A stretch of DNA of 64,000 nt from JBBSEX01 sp038239345 (GTDB lineage Bacteria > Acidobacteriota > Terriglobia > Bryobacterales > Bryobacteraceae): positions 186,001-250,000 of the forward strand of contig JBBSEX010000007.1 in the NCBI GenBank assembly GCA_038239345.1, read 5' to 3'. Below are positions 15,994 to 24,709 of this stretch, piece after piece. The notes below the pieces were generated by a model that had not been told where the DNA came from, did not search any database, and saw only the letters and a list, made by a program, of their open reading frames with translations. How positions within the stretch are numbered: position 1 is the first letter of the stretch; every line of letters starts with the position of its first letter. The translations under genes and the position numbers were made by a program.

Positions 15994-17180
15994 CACCTGC
16001 CATCCCTGCCGATGAAAATTATTCATTGATCGACACCTTGCAGCGGCGCTCCTTAATCGCCGGCGCGATCGGATTGCTCATCTGTGTAATCGGAGCCGTG
16101 CGCGACCCCAGCCAATTCTTCCGCTCCTATCTGTTTGCGTTTCTATTTTGGAGCGGCATGTCCTGCGGCGCTCTGGGGATCCTGCTGCTCCATCACGTTG
16201 TTGGCGGACGCTGGGGCGTTGTCATCCGCCGCCTCCTGGAAGCCGCGGTTCGCATCTTTCCGGTGGTCGCGATCCTGTTCCTGCCCATCCTCTTTGGCCT
16301 CCAGACCCTCTATCCATGGGCCGTACCGGAGATCGTCAAAGCCGACGCAAATATTCAGCACAAGGCCGCTTATCTGAATGTGCCGTTTTTCATCGCCCGG
16401 GCCGTGTTCTACTTTGCAATCTTTACGGCGTTCGGATTTGTACTAAATCGCTGGTCGATGCAGCAGGACCGCACGGCAGACCCAAAGCTGGTTGATCGCA
16501 TGCGGTCCTTCAGCGCTCCCGCGCTTCTTGTCTTCGTCTTCACCGGCACCTTCGCCTTCATTGACTGGATCATGTCCCTTGATCCGCATTGGTTCTCTAC
16601 TATCTATGGAGTGATGTTCCTTGTTGGACAGGTGCTGGAAACGTTCGCCCTGGTCATAGCCGCCGTCGTGGTCCTCTCCCGCCGGAAGCCCCTGGCGGAC
16701 GTCATGACGAAACAACATTTTCATGACCTCGGCAATTTGCTATTCGCCTTCACCATTCTTTGGGCTTACCTCTCCTTCTCACAGTTCCTGATCATCTGGG
16801 CTGGCAATTTGCCGGAAGAAATTCCCTGGTATCTGAAGCGCCTCAGCGGTGGATGGGGGTGGATTGCCGTTAGTTTGGTGGTGTTCCACTTCGCTTTGCC
16901 GTTCCTTTTACTGCTGCAGACTGGTGTCAAGAAGCGGGCGGACCTGCTCATGAAAGTATGTTTGTGGATGATCTTCATCCGCCTTGTGGACGTCTATTGG
17001 GTGGTTGAACCCAGCCTCAACCCGAAGGGCTTTATCTTTCATTGGATGGATCTGGCCACGCCGGTCGGTGTGGGCGGCATCTGGCTCGGCGCGTTCTTTT
17101 GGCAGCTTAAGAACCGTCCTTTGGTTCCGATTAACGATCCCCGTCTCTACGAGATTCCCAAAGCAACGGTGACCCAATAA
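15990..17180 (+). CDS. actF: Alternative complex III membrane subunit ActF
   Basis: A 396-residue second integral membrane subunit of the NrfD-like type, shorter than ActC, with roughly ten transmembrane helices. Segments such as TGTFAFIDWIMSLDPHWFST and FAFTILWAYLSFSQFLIIW are characteristic of ActF and the related quinol:cytochrome c oxidoreductase membrane subunits. The ATG overlaps the actE stop. The six-gene order actABCDEF is complete and uninterrupted. Confidence 0.92.
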   Translation: MTPAIPADENYSLIDTLQRRSLIAGAIGLLICVIGAVRDPSQFFRSYLFAFLFWSGMSCGALGILLLHHVVGGRWGVVIRRLLEAAVRIFPVVAILFLPILFGLQTLYPWAVPEIVKADANIQHKAAYLNVPFFIARAVFYFAIFTAFGFVLNRWSMQQDRTADPKLVDRMRSFSAPALLVFVFTGTFAFIDWIMSLDPHWFSTIYGVMFLVGQVLETFALVIAAVVVLSRRKPLADVMTKQHFHDLGNLLFAFTILWAYLSFSQFLIIWAGNLPEEIPWYLKRLSGGWGWIAVSLVVFHFALPFLLLLQTGVKKRADLLMKVCLWMIFIRLVDVYWVVEPSLNPKGFIFHWMDLATPVGVGGIWLGAFFWQLKNRPLVPINDPRLYEIPKATVTQ

Positions 17181-17185
17181 CGAAC

Positions 17186-17563
17186 ATGGAAAAGAATACC
17201 GCCGACAGCACGAACGCAGGTCACGAATTGAGTGAGGTGGATATCCGCGGCATTGCCTGGAGCGGCGCCGGGCTAGCCGCCGGCACTATCGTGGTGTGCT
17301 TTTTCGTGTACTTCCTCCTGCGCTTCATGACGACGATTCATCCCATCGCGCAGGCGCCCTTGCATCCCCCGCCCGAGCCGCGGCTGCAGGAACATCCGTG
17401 GGAGGAATATCAAAACCTGAAAACCTCCGAACTCAACCAGCTACACAGTTACCAGTGGGTGAATAAGCGGGACGGCGTGGTGCGAATACCGATCGACCGG
17501 GCGATGGACCTGCTACTGGAACGCGGCTTGCCAACCCGAAAGGACAGCGATGTCAAGAAATAG
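17186..17563 (+). CDS. Small single-helix membrane protein between actF and the SCO gene, function unknown
   Basis: A 125-residue protein with one transmembrane helix at about residues 31-48 (GLAAGTIVVCFFVYFLLRF) and a periplasmic C-terminal part rich in Pro and charged residues, including LHPPPEPRLQEHPWEEY and SYQWVNKRDGVVRIPIDRAMDLLLERG. No haem or metal motif is visible. The position inside the respiratory operon, five bases after actF and overlapping the SCO gene by 14 bases, implies a role in assembly or as an accessory subunit of the complex III-oxidase unit. I do not recognise a named family. Confidence 0.8.
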   Translation: MEKNTADSTNAGHELSEVDIRGIAWSGAGLAAGTIVVCFFVYFLLRFMTTIHPIAQAPLHPPPEPRLQEHPWEEYQNLKTSELNQLHSYQWVNKRDGVVRIPIDRAMDLLLERGLPTRKDSDVKK

Positions 17564-18371
17564 CCTAGTGCTCTTTTTCGCCGCGGCATTGTCGCTGAAC
17601 GCCCAATCCTACGGGCGGCCGGCGGCGCTTCGCAACGTCGGAATCGATCAACGGCTGAACCAGCAACTCCCGCTCGACGTTTCCTTCAACGATGAATCGG
17701 GCAAGGCGGTTCCGCTCCGCCAGTTCTTCTCCGGCGATAAACCCGTCATCCTCGCCCTGGTCTATTACCGCTGCCCCATGCTCTGTAACATGGAGCTCAA
17801 CGGCCTTACTCGCAGCCTGCGTCAAATCTCACTAAACGCCGGCGAAAAATACGAGTTGGTTGCCCTTAGCTTCGACCCTCGAGAAACGTCCGACTTAGCC
17901 GCCGCAAAAAAACAAACTTACGTGGAGAAATATGATCGCCCCAGCGCCGCCAGCGGATTCCACTTCCTTACCGGGCGCGCCGAGTCGATCAAAATGGTGG
18001 CCGATGCCGTCGGCTTTCACTACTCCTACGACATTGCCGGGGATCAATTCGCCCATTCCAGCGGCATCGTTATTCTTACGCCCGAAGGCAAGGTTTCGCG
18101 TTATTTCTATGGCATCGAGTTTAATCATAAGGACCTGCGGCTGGGCCTGGTTGAAGCTTCCGCTAACAAGATTGGCACTCTCGCCGATCAGGTGCTCCTG
18201 TTCTGCTTTCACTATGATCCGGCCCGGGGAAAATACGGCCTAGTCATCTTCAACGCCTTGCGGATCGGCGGCGGCGTCACTGTCCTTGCCATCGCCGTGT
18301 TCCTCTTCGTCATGCTTCGCCGCGATTTCCATCCTCCCGCCAACCTGACTGGAGGCCGCTATGTGGGATAA
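17550..18371 (+). CDS. SCO1/SenC-type copper chaperone for oxidase assembly
   Basis: A 273-residue thioredoxin-fold copper protein that delivers copper to the CuA centre of cytochrome oxidase. After a signal peptide (LVLFFAAALSLNAQS), the copper ligands are Cys75 and Cys79 in YYRCPMLCNM and His169 in DQFAHSSGIV. Unlike many SCO proteins, which are anchored by an N-terminal helix, this one also has a C-terminal transmembrane helix near residues 228-250 (IGGGVTVLAIAVFLFVML). The ATG overlaps the end of the small membrane gene and its stop overlaps coxB, which encodes the likely copper recipient. Confidence 0.92.
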   Translation: MSRNSLVLFFAAALSLNAQSYGRPAALRNVGIDQRLNQQLPLDVSFNDESGKAVPLRQFFSGDKPVILALVYYRCPMLCNMELNGLTRSLRQISLNAGEKYELVALSFDPRETSDLAAAKKQTYVEKYDRPSAASGFHFLTGRAESIKMVADAVGFHYSYDIAGDQFAHSSGIVILTPEGKVSRYFYGIEFNHKDLRLGLVEASANKIGTLADQVLLFCFHYDPARGKYGLVIFNALRIGGGVTVLAIAVFLFVMLRRDFHPPANLTGGRYVG

Positions 18372-19374
18372 ATTCTCCATCTTCCCCGCCCGCGCCTCTA
18401 CCAACGCCGGCGAAGTCGACGCGCTTTACACATACCTGGTCGTCGTGTCTCTGGTGATGATGGTCCTCATCTTCAGCGCGGTTTTTGTCTTCGCCATCCG
18501 CTACCGGCGACGTAACGATACCTATCGTCCGAAGCCAATCGAAGGTTCGTTGCCCCTGGAGCTGTTCTGGTCAATCACACCGCTGGCGATCATGATCACC
18601 TTTTTCGCCTGGGGAGTGAAAATTCACTTCGCCAACGCGGTTGCTCCGCCGAATTCCCTGGAGATCTTCGCCACCGGAAAACAATGGATGTGGAAAGTAC
18701 AGTATCCCGGCGGCCAGCGCGAGATCAACGAACTGCACGTCCCTGTTGGGCGCCCGGTGAAAATCACGCTCGCCTCGGAAGACGTCATCCATAGCTTCTT
18801 TATTCCCGCCTTCCGCGTAAAACACGATGTCGTGCCAGGCCACTATCAGAGCATTTGGTTCGAAGCCACCAAACCCGGCCGCTATCATCTCTTCTGCGCC
18901 GAATACTGCGGCACGGAACATTCCGGCATGGTCGGCTGGGTTACCGTGCTGGAGCCGGCAGCTTATGAAAACTGGCTCTCCGGCGGTGGCGCGGAAGGTT
19001 CCATGGTCCAGCAAGGTGAAAAACTTTTCGCGCAATTAGGCTGCAGCACCTGCCACCAACTCGATCAGCAAGGCCGCTGCCCCATCCTCCGCAATGTCTA
19101 TGGAAAGCCCGTTCTGCTGGACGATGGCCGCACTGTAACGGCGGACGACAGCTATGTGCGCGAATCGATCCTCAACCCGAACGCTAAAATCGTTGCCGGC
19201 TTTAAGAAGGATGTCATGCCGACTTTCGAAGGACAAATCAGTGAAGAAGGCTTGCTGCAGTTGATCGTCTACATCAAAAGCCTTTCCACCCCGGACAAGC
19301 CGGTTGCCGGGCAAGCCACTGGCAAACCTGTCGCCGCGCCGCCAGCGGCCGGACAAACAAGGAGGACGCAATGA
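18361..19374 (+). CDS. coxB: Cytochrome c oxidase subunit II with fused cytochrome c (caa3 type)
   Basis: A 337-residue subunit II. Two N-terminal transmembrane helices (about 20-45 and 70-90) precede the cupredoxin domain. CuA ligands are seen in DVIHSFFIPAF and in CAEYCGTEHSGM. A C-terminal cytochrome c domain with haem site CSTCH (around residue 228) is fused, which makes this a caa3-type oxidase able to take electrons directly from complex III cytochromes. Its ATG overlaps the SCO stop and its stop overlaps coxA (ATGA). Confidence 0.94.
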   Translation: MWDKFSIFPARASTNAGEVDALYTYLVVVSLVMMVLIFSAVFVFAIRYRRRNDTYRPKPIEGSLPLELFWSITPLAIMITFFAWGVKIHFANAVAPPNSLEIFATGKQWMWKVQYPGGQREINELHVPVGRPVKITLASEDVIHSFFIPAFRVKHDVVPGHYQSIWFEATKPGRYHLFCAEYCGTEHSGMVGWVTVLEPAAYENWLSGGGAEGSMVQQGEKLFAQLGCSTCHQLDQQGRCPILRNVYGKPVLLDDGRTVTADDSYVRESILNPNAKIVAGFKKDVMPTFEGQISEEGLLQLIVYIKSLSTPDKPVAGQATGKPVAAPPAAGQTRRTQ

Positions 19375-21017
19375 GTACCGTTGCCGTCGAACATCAGGTG
19401 GAACATCCCGGCGTGCAGCCGCCAAATTATCTAAACGCGGCGTATGGTTGGAAATCCTGGCTCTTCACCACCGATCACAAACGCATTGCCCTGCTCTACC
19501 TGTTTTCGCTTACCGCCTTCTTTTTTATTGGCGGATTTTTCGCGGTCCTGATGCGCATGGAATTGTTAACTCCACAGGGCGATCTGGTTACCTCAGACAC
19601 TTACAACAAGCTCTTCACCATGCACGGGATCATCATGATTTTTTTCTTCCTGATCCCGTCTATTCCCACCGTCCTTGGCAACTTCCTGATCCCACTCATG
19701 ATCGGCGCGCGGGATCTGGCCTTCCCCAAAATCAATCTTCTTAGCTGGTACATCTACATCATCGGTGGAATTTTTACGCTCAGCGCCGTAGTCGTGGGCG
19801 GCGTCGATACGGGCTGGACCTTTTATCCGCCCTACAGCACCGACTACTCACGCACCTACGTCACGATGACGGCGATCGGCGTTTTCATCACCGGCTTTTC
19901 CTCCATCCTTACCGGCTTGAATTTCATAGTCACCGTTCACAAAATGCGCGCCCCCGGCATGACCTGGACCCGCCTTCCGCTCTTCGTCTGGGGCCACTAC
20001 GCCACCAGCCTGATTCAAGTTCTCGCCACGCCCGTTCTCGCCATCACCGTTGTCTTGCTTGGACTCGAGCGCATCTTCCGCATCGGTATCTTCGACCCCA
20101 GTATCGGCGGCGACCCCATCCTCTTCCAACATCTCTTCTGGTTTTACTCGCACCCCGCCGTGTATATCATGATCCTTCCCGGCATGGCGGTGATCAGCGA
20201 AATCGTACCCTGCTTCTCGCGTAAGCGTATCTTCGGCTATAACTTCATCGCGCTCTCTAGTATCGCCATCGCCGTTTTCGGCTTTCTTGTCTGGGGGCAC
20301 CATATGTTCGTCACCGGCCAATCGATGTACGCCAGCATGGTTTTCTCGCTGCTTAGTTTTCTCGTCGCAGTTCCTTCGGCGATCAAAGTTTTCAATTGGA
20401 CCGCCACGATGTATCGCGGGTCCATCTCCTTCGATACACCCATGCTCTACGCCTTCGGTTTCATCGGCCTGTTCACCATAGGCGGCCTCACCGGCCTGTT
20501 TCTGGCAACACTTGCCGTCGATGTTCATGTCACCGATACTTACTTCGTGGTCGCGCACTTCCACTACGTTATGGTAGGCGGCATGGTCATGGCCTATCTC
20601 GGCGGCATCCATTTCTGGTGGCCCAAAATCACCGGCAAGCTCTATCCCGAAGGTTGGGCGAAATTTGCGGCGTTGGTGGTTTTCGTGGGATTCAACCTAA
20701 CGTTCTTCCCGCAGTTCATCCTTGGTTATCTCGGCATGCCACGTCGCTACCACGCCTATGCCCCCGAGTTTCAGGTGCTGAATGTACTCTCAACCGCCGG
20801 TGCGTCCATTCTCGGAATTGGTTACCTGATTCCGATGGTCTACTTGATCTGGTCGGCCTTGAAAGGACCCGCCGCGAGCGCCAACCCCTGGGGCGCCAAA
20901 GGGCTGGAGTGGGAAAAAGCTCCCTCACCGCCGCCGACTTTCAATTTTCTTGAGCAGCCGGTAGTCACCGAAGAGGCGTATCACTATTCCGACAAGGAGG
21001 TGGAAATTGCCGGATAG
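19371..21017 (+). CDS. coxA: Cytochrome c oxidase subunit I, A2 type
   Basis: A 548-residue haem-copper oxidase core subunit with twelve transmembrane helices. The motif FWFYSHPAVYIMILPGM carries the Tyr-Ser pair of A2-type oxidases in place of the D-channel glutamate of A1 enzymes. WGHHMFVTG contains the CuB histidines and VAHFHYVMVGG the haem-ligand histidines. The N-terminus KSWLFTTDHKRIALLYLF is typical. It overlaps coxB by four bases and coxC by eleven. Confidence 0.96.
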   Translation: MSTVAVEHQVEHPGVQPPNYLNAAYGWKSWLFTTDHKRIALLYLFSLTAFFFIGGFFAVLMRMELLTPQGDLVTSDTYNKLFTMHGIIMIFFFLIPSIPTVLGNFLIPLMIGARDLAFPKINLLSWYIYIIGGIFTLSAVVVGGVDTGWTFYPPYSTDYSRTYVTMTAIGVFITGFSSILTGLNFIVTVHKMRAPGMTWTRLPLFVWGHYATSLIQVLATPVLAITVVLLGLERIFRIGIFDPSIGGDPILFQHLFWFYSHPAVYIMILPGMAVISEIVPCFSRKRIFGYNFIALSSIAIAVFGFLVWGHHMFVTGQSMYASMVFSLLSFLVAVPSAIKVFNWTATMYRGSISFDTPMLYAFGFIGLFTIGGLTGLFLATLAVDVHVTDTYFVVAHFHYVMVGGMVMAYLGGIHFWWPKITGKLYPEGWAKFAALVVFVGFNLTFFPQFILGYLGMPRRYHAYAPEFQVLNVLSTAGASILGIGYLIPMVYLIWSALKGPAASANPWGAKGLEWEKAPSPPPTFNFLEQPVVTEEAYHYSDKEVEIAG

Positions 21018-21714
21018 CACCGTTGCGGCTCCCCCGCCCGAACATCCACCTTTTCTACAGCATCATTTCGACGATGCGGAGCAGCAGTACGAATCCTCCA
21101 CGCTCGGGATGTGGGCATTTCTGGCGACGGAAATTTTGTTCTTCGGCGGAATGTTCTGCGCCTACGCCGTGTATCGCGGCATGTACCCCGAGGCCTTCGC
21201 CGCCACCAGCCGCTACATGAACGTGAAGCTGGGCGCGATCAATACAGCCGTCCTGATCTGCAGCAGTCTAAGCATGGCTCTTGGGGTTCGCGCGGCGCAA
21301 CTCGGCCAGAAAAGAGCGCTGATTACCCTCCTGCTTTCCACCATTTTTCTGGGTTCCGTTTTCCTGGGAATCAAGGGCGTGGAGTACAAAGAGAAGTGGG
21401 ACGATCACCACATCCCCGGCCATATATTCGGCCGTGATTTCCAGTTTGAAGAGAAGACCGCGCCGCATGACTCGAACCTCGTTCGCCATGTTCAGCTGCT
21501 CTATTTCTTCTATTTCGCGATGACCGGGATGCACGCCGTCCACATGATTATCGGCGTCGGCCTGCTGTCGTTCCTGATCTGGGCGGCGTCAAGAAATCGC
21601 TTTGGGCCGAGCTATTACACACCCGTTGAGATGGTGGGATTGTATTGGCACTTTGTCGATATCGTGTGGATTTTCCTGTTCCCGCTGCTCTATCTGATTG
21701 GTCGCACCCGATGA
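21007..21714 (+). CDS. coxC: Cytochrome c oxidase subunit III
   Basis: A 235-residue subunit III with seven hydrophobic segments. GMWAFLATEILFFGGMFCAYAVY near the N-terminus and FFYFAMTGMHAVHMIIGVGLL then VGLYWHFVDIVWIFLFPLLYL near the C-terminus are diagnostic. The start is TTG at 21007, inside the end of coxA: a strong AGGAGG lies six bases upstream, and no ATG is available at this point. The stop overlaps the next gene (ATGA). Confidence 0.95.
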   Translation: MPDSTVAAPPPEHPPFLQHHFDDAEQQYESSTLGMWAFLATEILFFGGMFCAYAVYRGMYPEAFAATSRYMNVKLGAINTAVLICSSLSMALGVRAAQLGQKRALITLLLSTIFLGSVFLGIKGVEYKEKWDDHHIPGHIFGRDFQFEEKTAPHDSNLVRHVQLLYFFYFAMTGMHAVHMIIGVGLLSFLIWAASRNRFGPSYYTPVEMVGLYWHFVDIVWIFLFPLLYLIGRTR

Positions 21715-22013
21715 ATCAACACGTCCATTCCGTCGGCTTCTATGTTCGAATTTTTCTCGCCCTCCTGATCCTTACCGGGACTACTGTTTGGGTCTCCACT
21801 ATTGAACTCGGCAACTTCAACTTTATCGTCGCCATCTCCATCGCGATCCTCAAAGCGCTGCTGGTAATCCTGTTTTTTATGCACGTGAAGGAGGCTAGCC
21901 CCTTAACGAAAGTTTTCGCCGTGGCTGGCCTGTTCTGGTTCTTTATCCTTCTTGGCCTTACATTGAACGACTATCTCACCCGCTACGGACCCCTTTCTGC
22001 GCGTTGGTGGTAG
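21711..22013 (+). CDS. Cytochrome c oxidase subunit IV-like protein
   Basis: A 100-residue protein with three transmembrane helices of the prokaryotic subunit IV (CyoD/CtaF-like) family. The segment AISIAILKALLVILFFMHVKEAS is the family signature, and the rest reads as short hydrophobic hairpins ending in NDYLTRYG. The start ATG at 21711 overlaps the coxC stop. It is the last gene of the respiratory operon; no clear intrinsic terminator follows. Confidence 0.92.
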   Translation: MNQHVHSVGFYVRIFLALLILTGTTVWVSTIELGNFNFIVAISIAILKALLVILFFMHVKEASPLTKVFAVAGLFWFFILLGLTLNDYLTRYGPLSARWW

Positions 22014-22093
22014 ATTAGACCGACAACGCATATTTTGCCCGTACGTTCCCGCTTTCGGCCCCGCTAGGTACAACAAACGGTAGACAATCCTTT

Positions 22094-22110
22094 TTGGCAC
22101 GGCAGTTGCT
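22094..22110 (+). promoter_or_regulatory. Sigma-54 (RpoN) promoter, perfect -24/-12 elements
   Basis: TTGGCAC-GGCAG-TTGCT matches the RpoN consensus TGGCAC-N5-TTGCW at every conserved base, with the GG at 22096-22097 and the GC at 22108-22109 exactly 12 apart. It would start transcription near 22121, 27 bases before the first gene of the downstream small-gene cluster, which has a strong GGAGGAG ribosome-binding site. Confidence 0.85.
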
Positions 22111-22147
22111 CCAATTTCTATGCACGGTTTAGGATTGGAGGAGATCT

Positions 22148-22312
22148 ATGGTCAATTGGGCTTTAACTTTTCTATTCGTGGCGCTCTTCGCCGCATGTAT
22201 TGGCTTCTCGGGAATCGGTCTGGCATCTGCCGGCGTAGCTAAGATCATCTTCGTCCTCTTCCTCGCATTTGCACTCCTCACCTTTAAAATCCATCGTCAA
22301 ACTCAGGTCTAA
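22148..22312 (+). CDS. DUF1328/YtjA-like small membrane protein
   Basis: A 54-residue protein starting ATG at 22148 behind GGAGGAG. It reads MVNWALTFLFVALFAACIGF, then a Gly-rich turn and a second helix AKIIFVLFLAFALLTF, two transmembrane helices as in the DUF1328 (YtjA) family of stress-associated inner membrane proteins. Function is not established for the family. It is the first gene behind the sigma-54 promoter and probably cotranscribed with the next three. Confidence 0.85.
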   Translation: MVNWALTFLFVALFAACIGFSGIGLASAGVAKIIFVLFLAFALLTFKIHRQTQV

Positions 22313-22320
22313 ATTTTTCC

Positions 22321-22488
22321 ATGAAAATGAACGGCACTTTTAATGTTTACTTGATTTCCGGCTTGCTGACAGCAGGTTCGGTTTTCGCCAGCGACACCCC
22401 AGACAAACGGCAAACTAAGATCCAGGAGATTCGCGGCGGTACCGGAGTGACGGCTCTGAAGTCCTCGGTCTCCGGCAAACAGGCATAG
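22321..22488 (+). CDS. Small secreted protein, function unknown
   Basis: A 55-residue reading frame starting ATG at 22321, nine bases after the DUF1328 gene. Residues 1-23 look like a cleavable signal peptide ending VFA, followed by a short hydrophilic mature part (DTPDKRQTKIQEIRGGTG and a Ser/Lys-rich end). It stops four bases before the next ATG. There is no recognised family; the even spacing within the cluster supports it being a real gene. Confidence 0.6.
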   Translation: MKMNGTFNVYLISGLLTAGSVFASDTPDKRQTKIQEIRGGTGVTALKSSVSGKQA

Positions 22489-22491
22489 AAT

Positions 22492-23097
22492 ATGGACAAA
22501 GGAAAAAACACCGCCGTATACGCCATATACGCGGACAGCGCAAAGGCTGAGAACGCAGTTCAGTTGTTGAAAGACGCCGCCTTCAAGAATACGGATATTT
22601 CACTCATCTTCCCTGATAACCACCCTAATAAAGGATCGGTAGTCGCGGCGGATCCGACGCCAGCAGGCCAACCAGACGACGCGCCAGTGCCGGTAAAGGA
22701 AAAACAAACCAAACTTCCCGAGGCTGCTACCGTTGGTGCCGCTTCGGGCGTGGTCGCTGGTGGCGTATTCGGTTGGTTAGTAGGTATAGGGGCACTGGCG
22801 ATCCCCGGCTTGGGTCCGATTATCGCGGCAGGGCCAATTCTGGCGATGCTAGGCGGAGCAGGGGTCGGTGGCGCGCTAGCGGGAATGCTTGGCGCTCTGA
22901 TGGGTTTAGGAATCCCTGAGTATGATGCGCAGCGATACGAAGCACGCATCCGCCGTGGAGAAATCCTCGTCAGCGTCCATTGCGATAGCGAAGAGTCGAT
23001 GAAAAAGGCTCGCGAAATCTTGCAAAGCGCCGGTGGTGACGATATCAGCGCCACGGCCGAGACAACGAACAATTACGTGGCCCCTACAACCGTATAA
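22492..23097 (+). CDS. General-stress-type protein with glycine-rich membrane segment (YflT/GspM-like)
   Basis: A 201-residue protein. The N-terminal 50 residues form a ferredoxin-like domain (NTAVYAIYADSAKAENAVQLL then FKNTDISLIFPDN) similar to the YflT/general stress protein 17M domain. Residues 85-135 are a glycine/alanine-rich hydrophobic stretch, probably a membrane-inserting or glycine-zipper segment. The C-terminal part (GIPEYDAQRYEARIRRGEIL and VSVHCDSEES) repeats the ferredoxin-like pattern. It starts three bases after the small secreted protein. Its closest relative here is the frameshifted gene that follows. Confidence 0.75.
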   Translation: MDKGKNTAVYAIYADSAKAENAVQLLKDAAFKNTDISLIFPDNHPNKGSVVAADPTPAGQPDDAPVPVKEKQTKLPEAATVGAASGVVAGGVFGWLVGIGALAIPGLGPIIAAGPILAMLGGAGVGGALAGMLGALMGLGIPEYDAQRYEARIRRGEILVSVHCDSEESMKKAREILQSAGGDDISATAETTNNYVAPTTV

Positions 23098-23106
23098 GGA
23101 GGACCC

Positions 23107-23687
23107 ATGGCAGGGAAAAATAGAGCGGCGTTTGCTATCTACCCGGATCAAGCCACGGTGAGCGAAGCACTCGATTCCTTCCGTGAAGCAGGCTTCCGTA
23201 ACACCGATATTTCCGTTTTATTTCCTGAGAATCCCGGATCAAAAGATCTGGGTATTGAGAAGCACACAAAGATGCCCGAATCCGCGCTGGCAGGCGCCAC
23301 AGCTGGAGCGATCCTAGCCGGTGCGTTCGCGTACATCGCCGCGACTGGCACATCAGTCTGCCAGACCTCGCACCTTATTTAGCTTCGGGTCCAGTTATGG
23401 CGACGCTTGGTGGGATTGGCGCGGGTGCAATGGCCGGCGGCTTGGTTGGCGCGATCTATGGAGTCTCTATTCCCGAGTATGAGGCTAAGCGCTATGAAGG
23501 TCGTGTGCGCAAGGGTGGCATTTTGCTCTCGGTACATTGCGACAATTTCGCGTGGCTCAAACGGGCGAAAACTTTGCTCCATCAAAGCGGAGGGCTCGAT
23601 ATCGCGTCGACAAACGAAGCCAAAGCCGATTTCGCCGTCAGCGAACGTCCCGCTCCGCGCACGCGCACCGGCGCATTGCAAAATTAA
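23107..23687 (+). pseudogene. Frameshifted paralogue of the preceding stress protein
   Basis: The first part (23107-23382) starts MAGKNRAAFAIYPDQATVSE and follows the same domain plan as the upstream gene, then ends early after a nonsense tail. The second part continues in the next frame with LPDLAPYLASGPVMATLGG and IPEYEAKRYEGRVRKGG up to 23687. Inserting one base near 23347 (reading GGCCACATC for GGCACATC) restores a single protein of about 193 residues. Either a recent disabling deletion or a sequencing error explains it. A separate start at ATG 23397 for the second half is possible but would lack the N-terminal domain. Confidence 0.75.
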
Positions 23688-24703
23688 ACCATCGTTAGCA
23701 CAACGCGGCCGAGTAATGATCCAGCCTTCATCTCGTCGAAGACCCGATTCACCTGCTCCAGCGGTCGGGCTTCGACGCGGCAACGAATCGGCGCATGCGT
23801 GACAAGATCCAGTAACTCCTTGAGGTCCTGACGCGTGCCCACTGCGGTCGCCAAGATTCGATATTCGCCGGAAACCATCGCTACGGTCGAAACCGGAATT
23901 GGATCGGGTCCCATACCGACCATCGATAGCGTCCCGCCTTTTCGTAGCGATCGCAAAGCCGCTTCGTAGGCCGGTTTGCTAGCCGATGTGACTAGTGCGA
24001 CATGAGCCCCACCGAGAGCCTTGATCGCCTTGTGTGGTGGCCCGTCGAGCGCATTCACTACCCAGTCCGCACCGCATTCCGACGCCAGGGTAAGCTTCTC
24101 GGCGCTCAGATCGACGGCGCATACTTGCACTCCCATTGCCTTCGCAATCTGTATCGCGACGTGGCCTAATCCGCCGATTCCAAACACCGCTAGCCGCTGT
24201 CCCGCTTGCACTCCGGAATCCTTGATTGCCCGATATACCGTCAGGCCCGCGCATAACAGTGGTGCGGCATCGGTGGGTGATAACGATTCTGGCAGCTTTA
24301 CCGTATGGCTCGCCGGTGCCTTGACATAATCCGCGAATCCGCCATTCACGGTCACGCCGGTAATCTTCTGTTTCCCGCAAAGGGTTTCGCGGCCCGCCTG
24401 GCAGTATTCGCATACTCCACAAGTCCAGTGCAGCCAGGGAATTCCCACATAATCGCCGGGGGCCAGTGAGTCGACGCCTTCCCCAACGGTCTCCACCGTG
24501 CCCGCGATTTCGTGGCCCAGGATCAGCGGGACGCGCGTAATCGGCTTCAGCAAGTCCCATTCTCCGAGCGCTACATGCAGATCGGAATGGCATACTCCAC
24601 AAGCCTTCACCCGCACCAGAACTTCACCCGCCCCGGGCTCCGGCCGCGCCACATCCTGGATTTCCAACGGCCTTCCGATTTCGTTAAGAACCGCAGCCTT
24701 CAT
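23684..24703 (-). CDS. Zinc-dependent alcohol dehydrogenase (AdhP-like)
   Basis: A 339-residue medium-chain NAD(P)-dependent alcohol dehydrogenase. Catalytic zinc ligands are Cys38 (CGVCHSDLH), His64-Glu65 (LGHEIAGTV) and Cys151; structural zinc ligands are Cys95, Cys98, Cys101 and Cys109. The Rossmann motif is GIGGLGHVAIQIAKAMG. It resembles propanol-preferring AdhP. It lies six bases after an SDR gene, so it ends an operon of oxidoreductases and a sugar-acid dehydratase. Its stop codon overlaps the stop of the convergent stress gene. Confidence 0.9.
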   Translation of the reverse strand: MKAAVLNEIGRPLEIQDVARPEPGAGEVLVRVKACGVCHSDLHVALGEWDLLKPITRVPLILGHEIAGTVETVGEGVDSLAPGDYVGIPWLHWTCGVCEYCQAGRETLCGKQKITGVTVNGGFADYVKAPASHTVKLPESLSPTDAAPLLCAGLTVYRAIKDSGVQAGQRLAVFGIGGLGHVAIQIAKAMGVQVCAVDLSAEKLTLASECGADWVVNALDGPPHKAIKALGGAHVALVTSASKPAYEAALRSLRKGGTLSMVGMGPDPIPVSTVAMVSGEYRILATAVGTRQDLKELLDLVTHAPIRCRVEARPLEQVNRVFDEMKAGSLLGRVVLTMV

Positions 24704-24709
24704 CGCGTC

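Noticed and set aside
19848..20612. 254-residue minus-strand frame inside coxA
   Set aside because: It is very rich in Asp, Glu, Gly and His as expected for antisense of membrane-protein codons, and coxA is certain.
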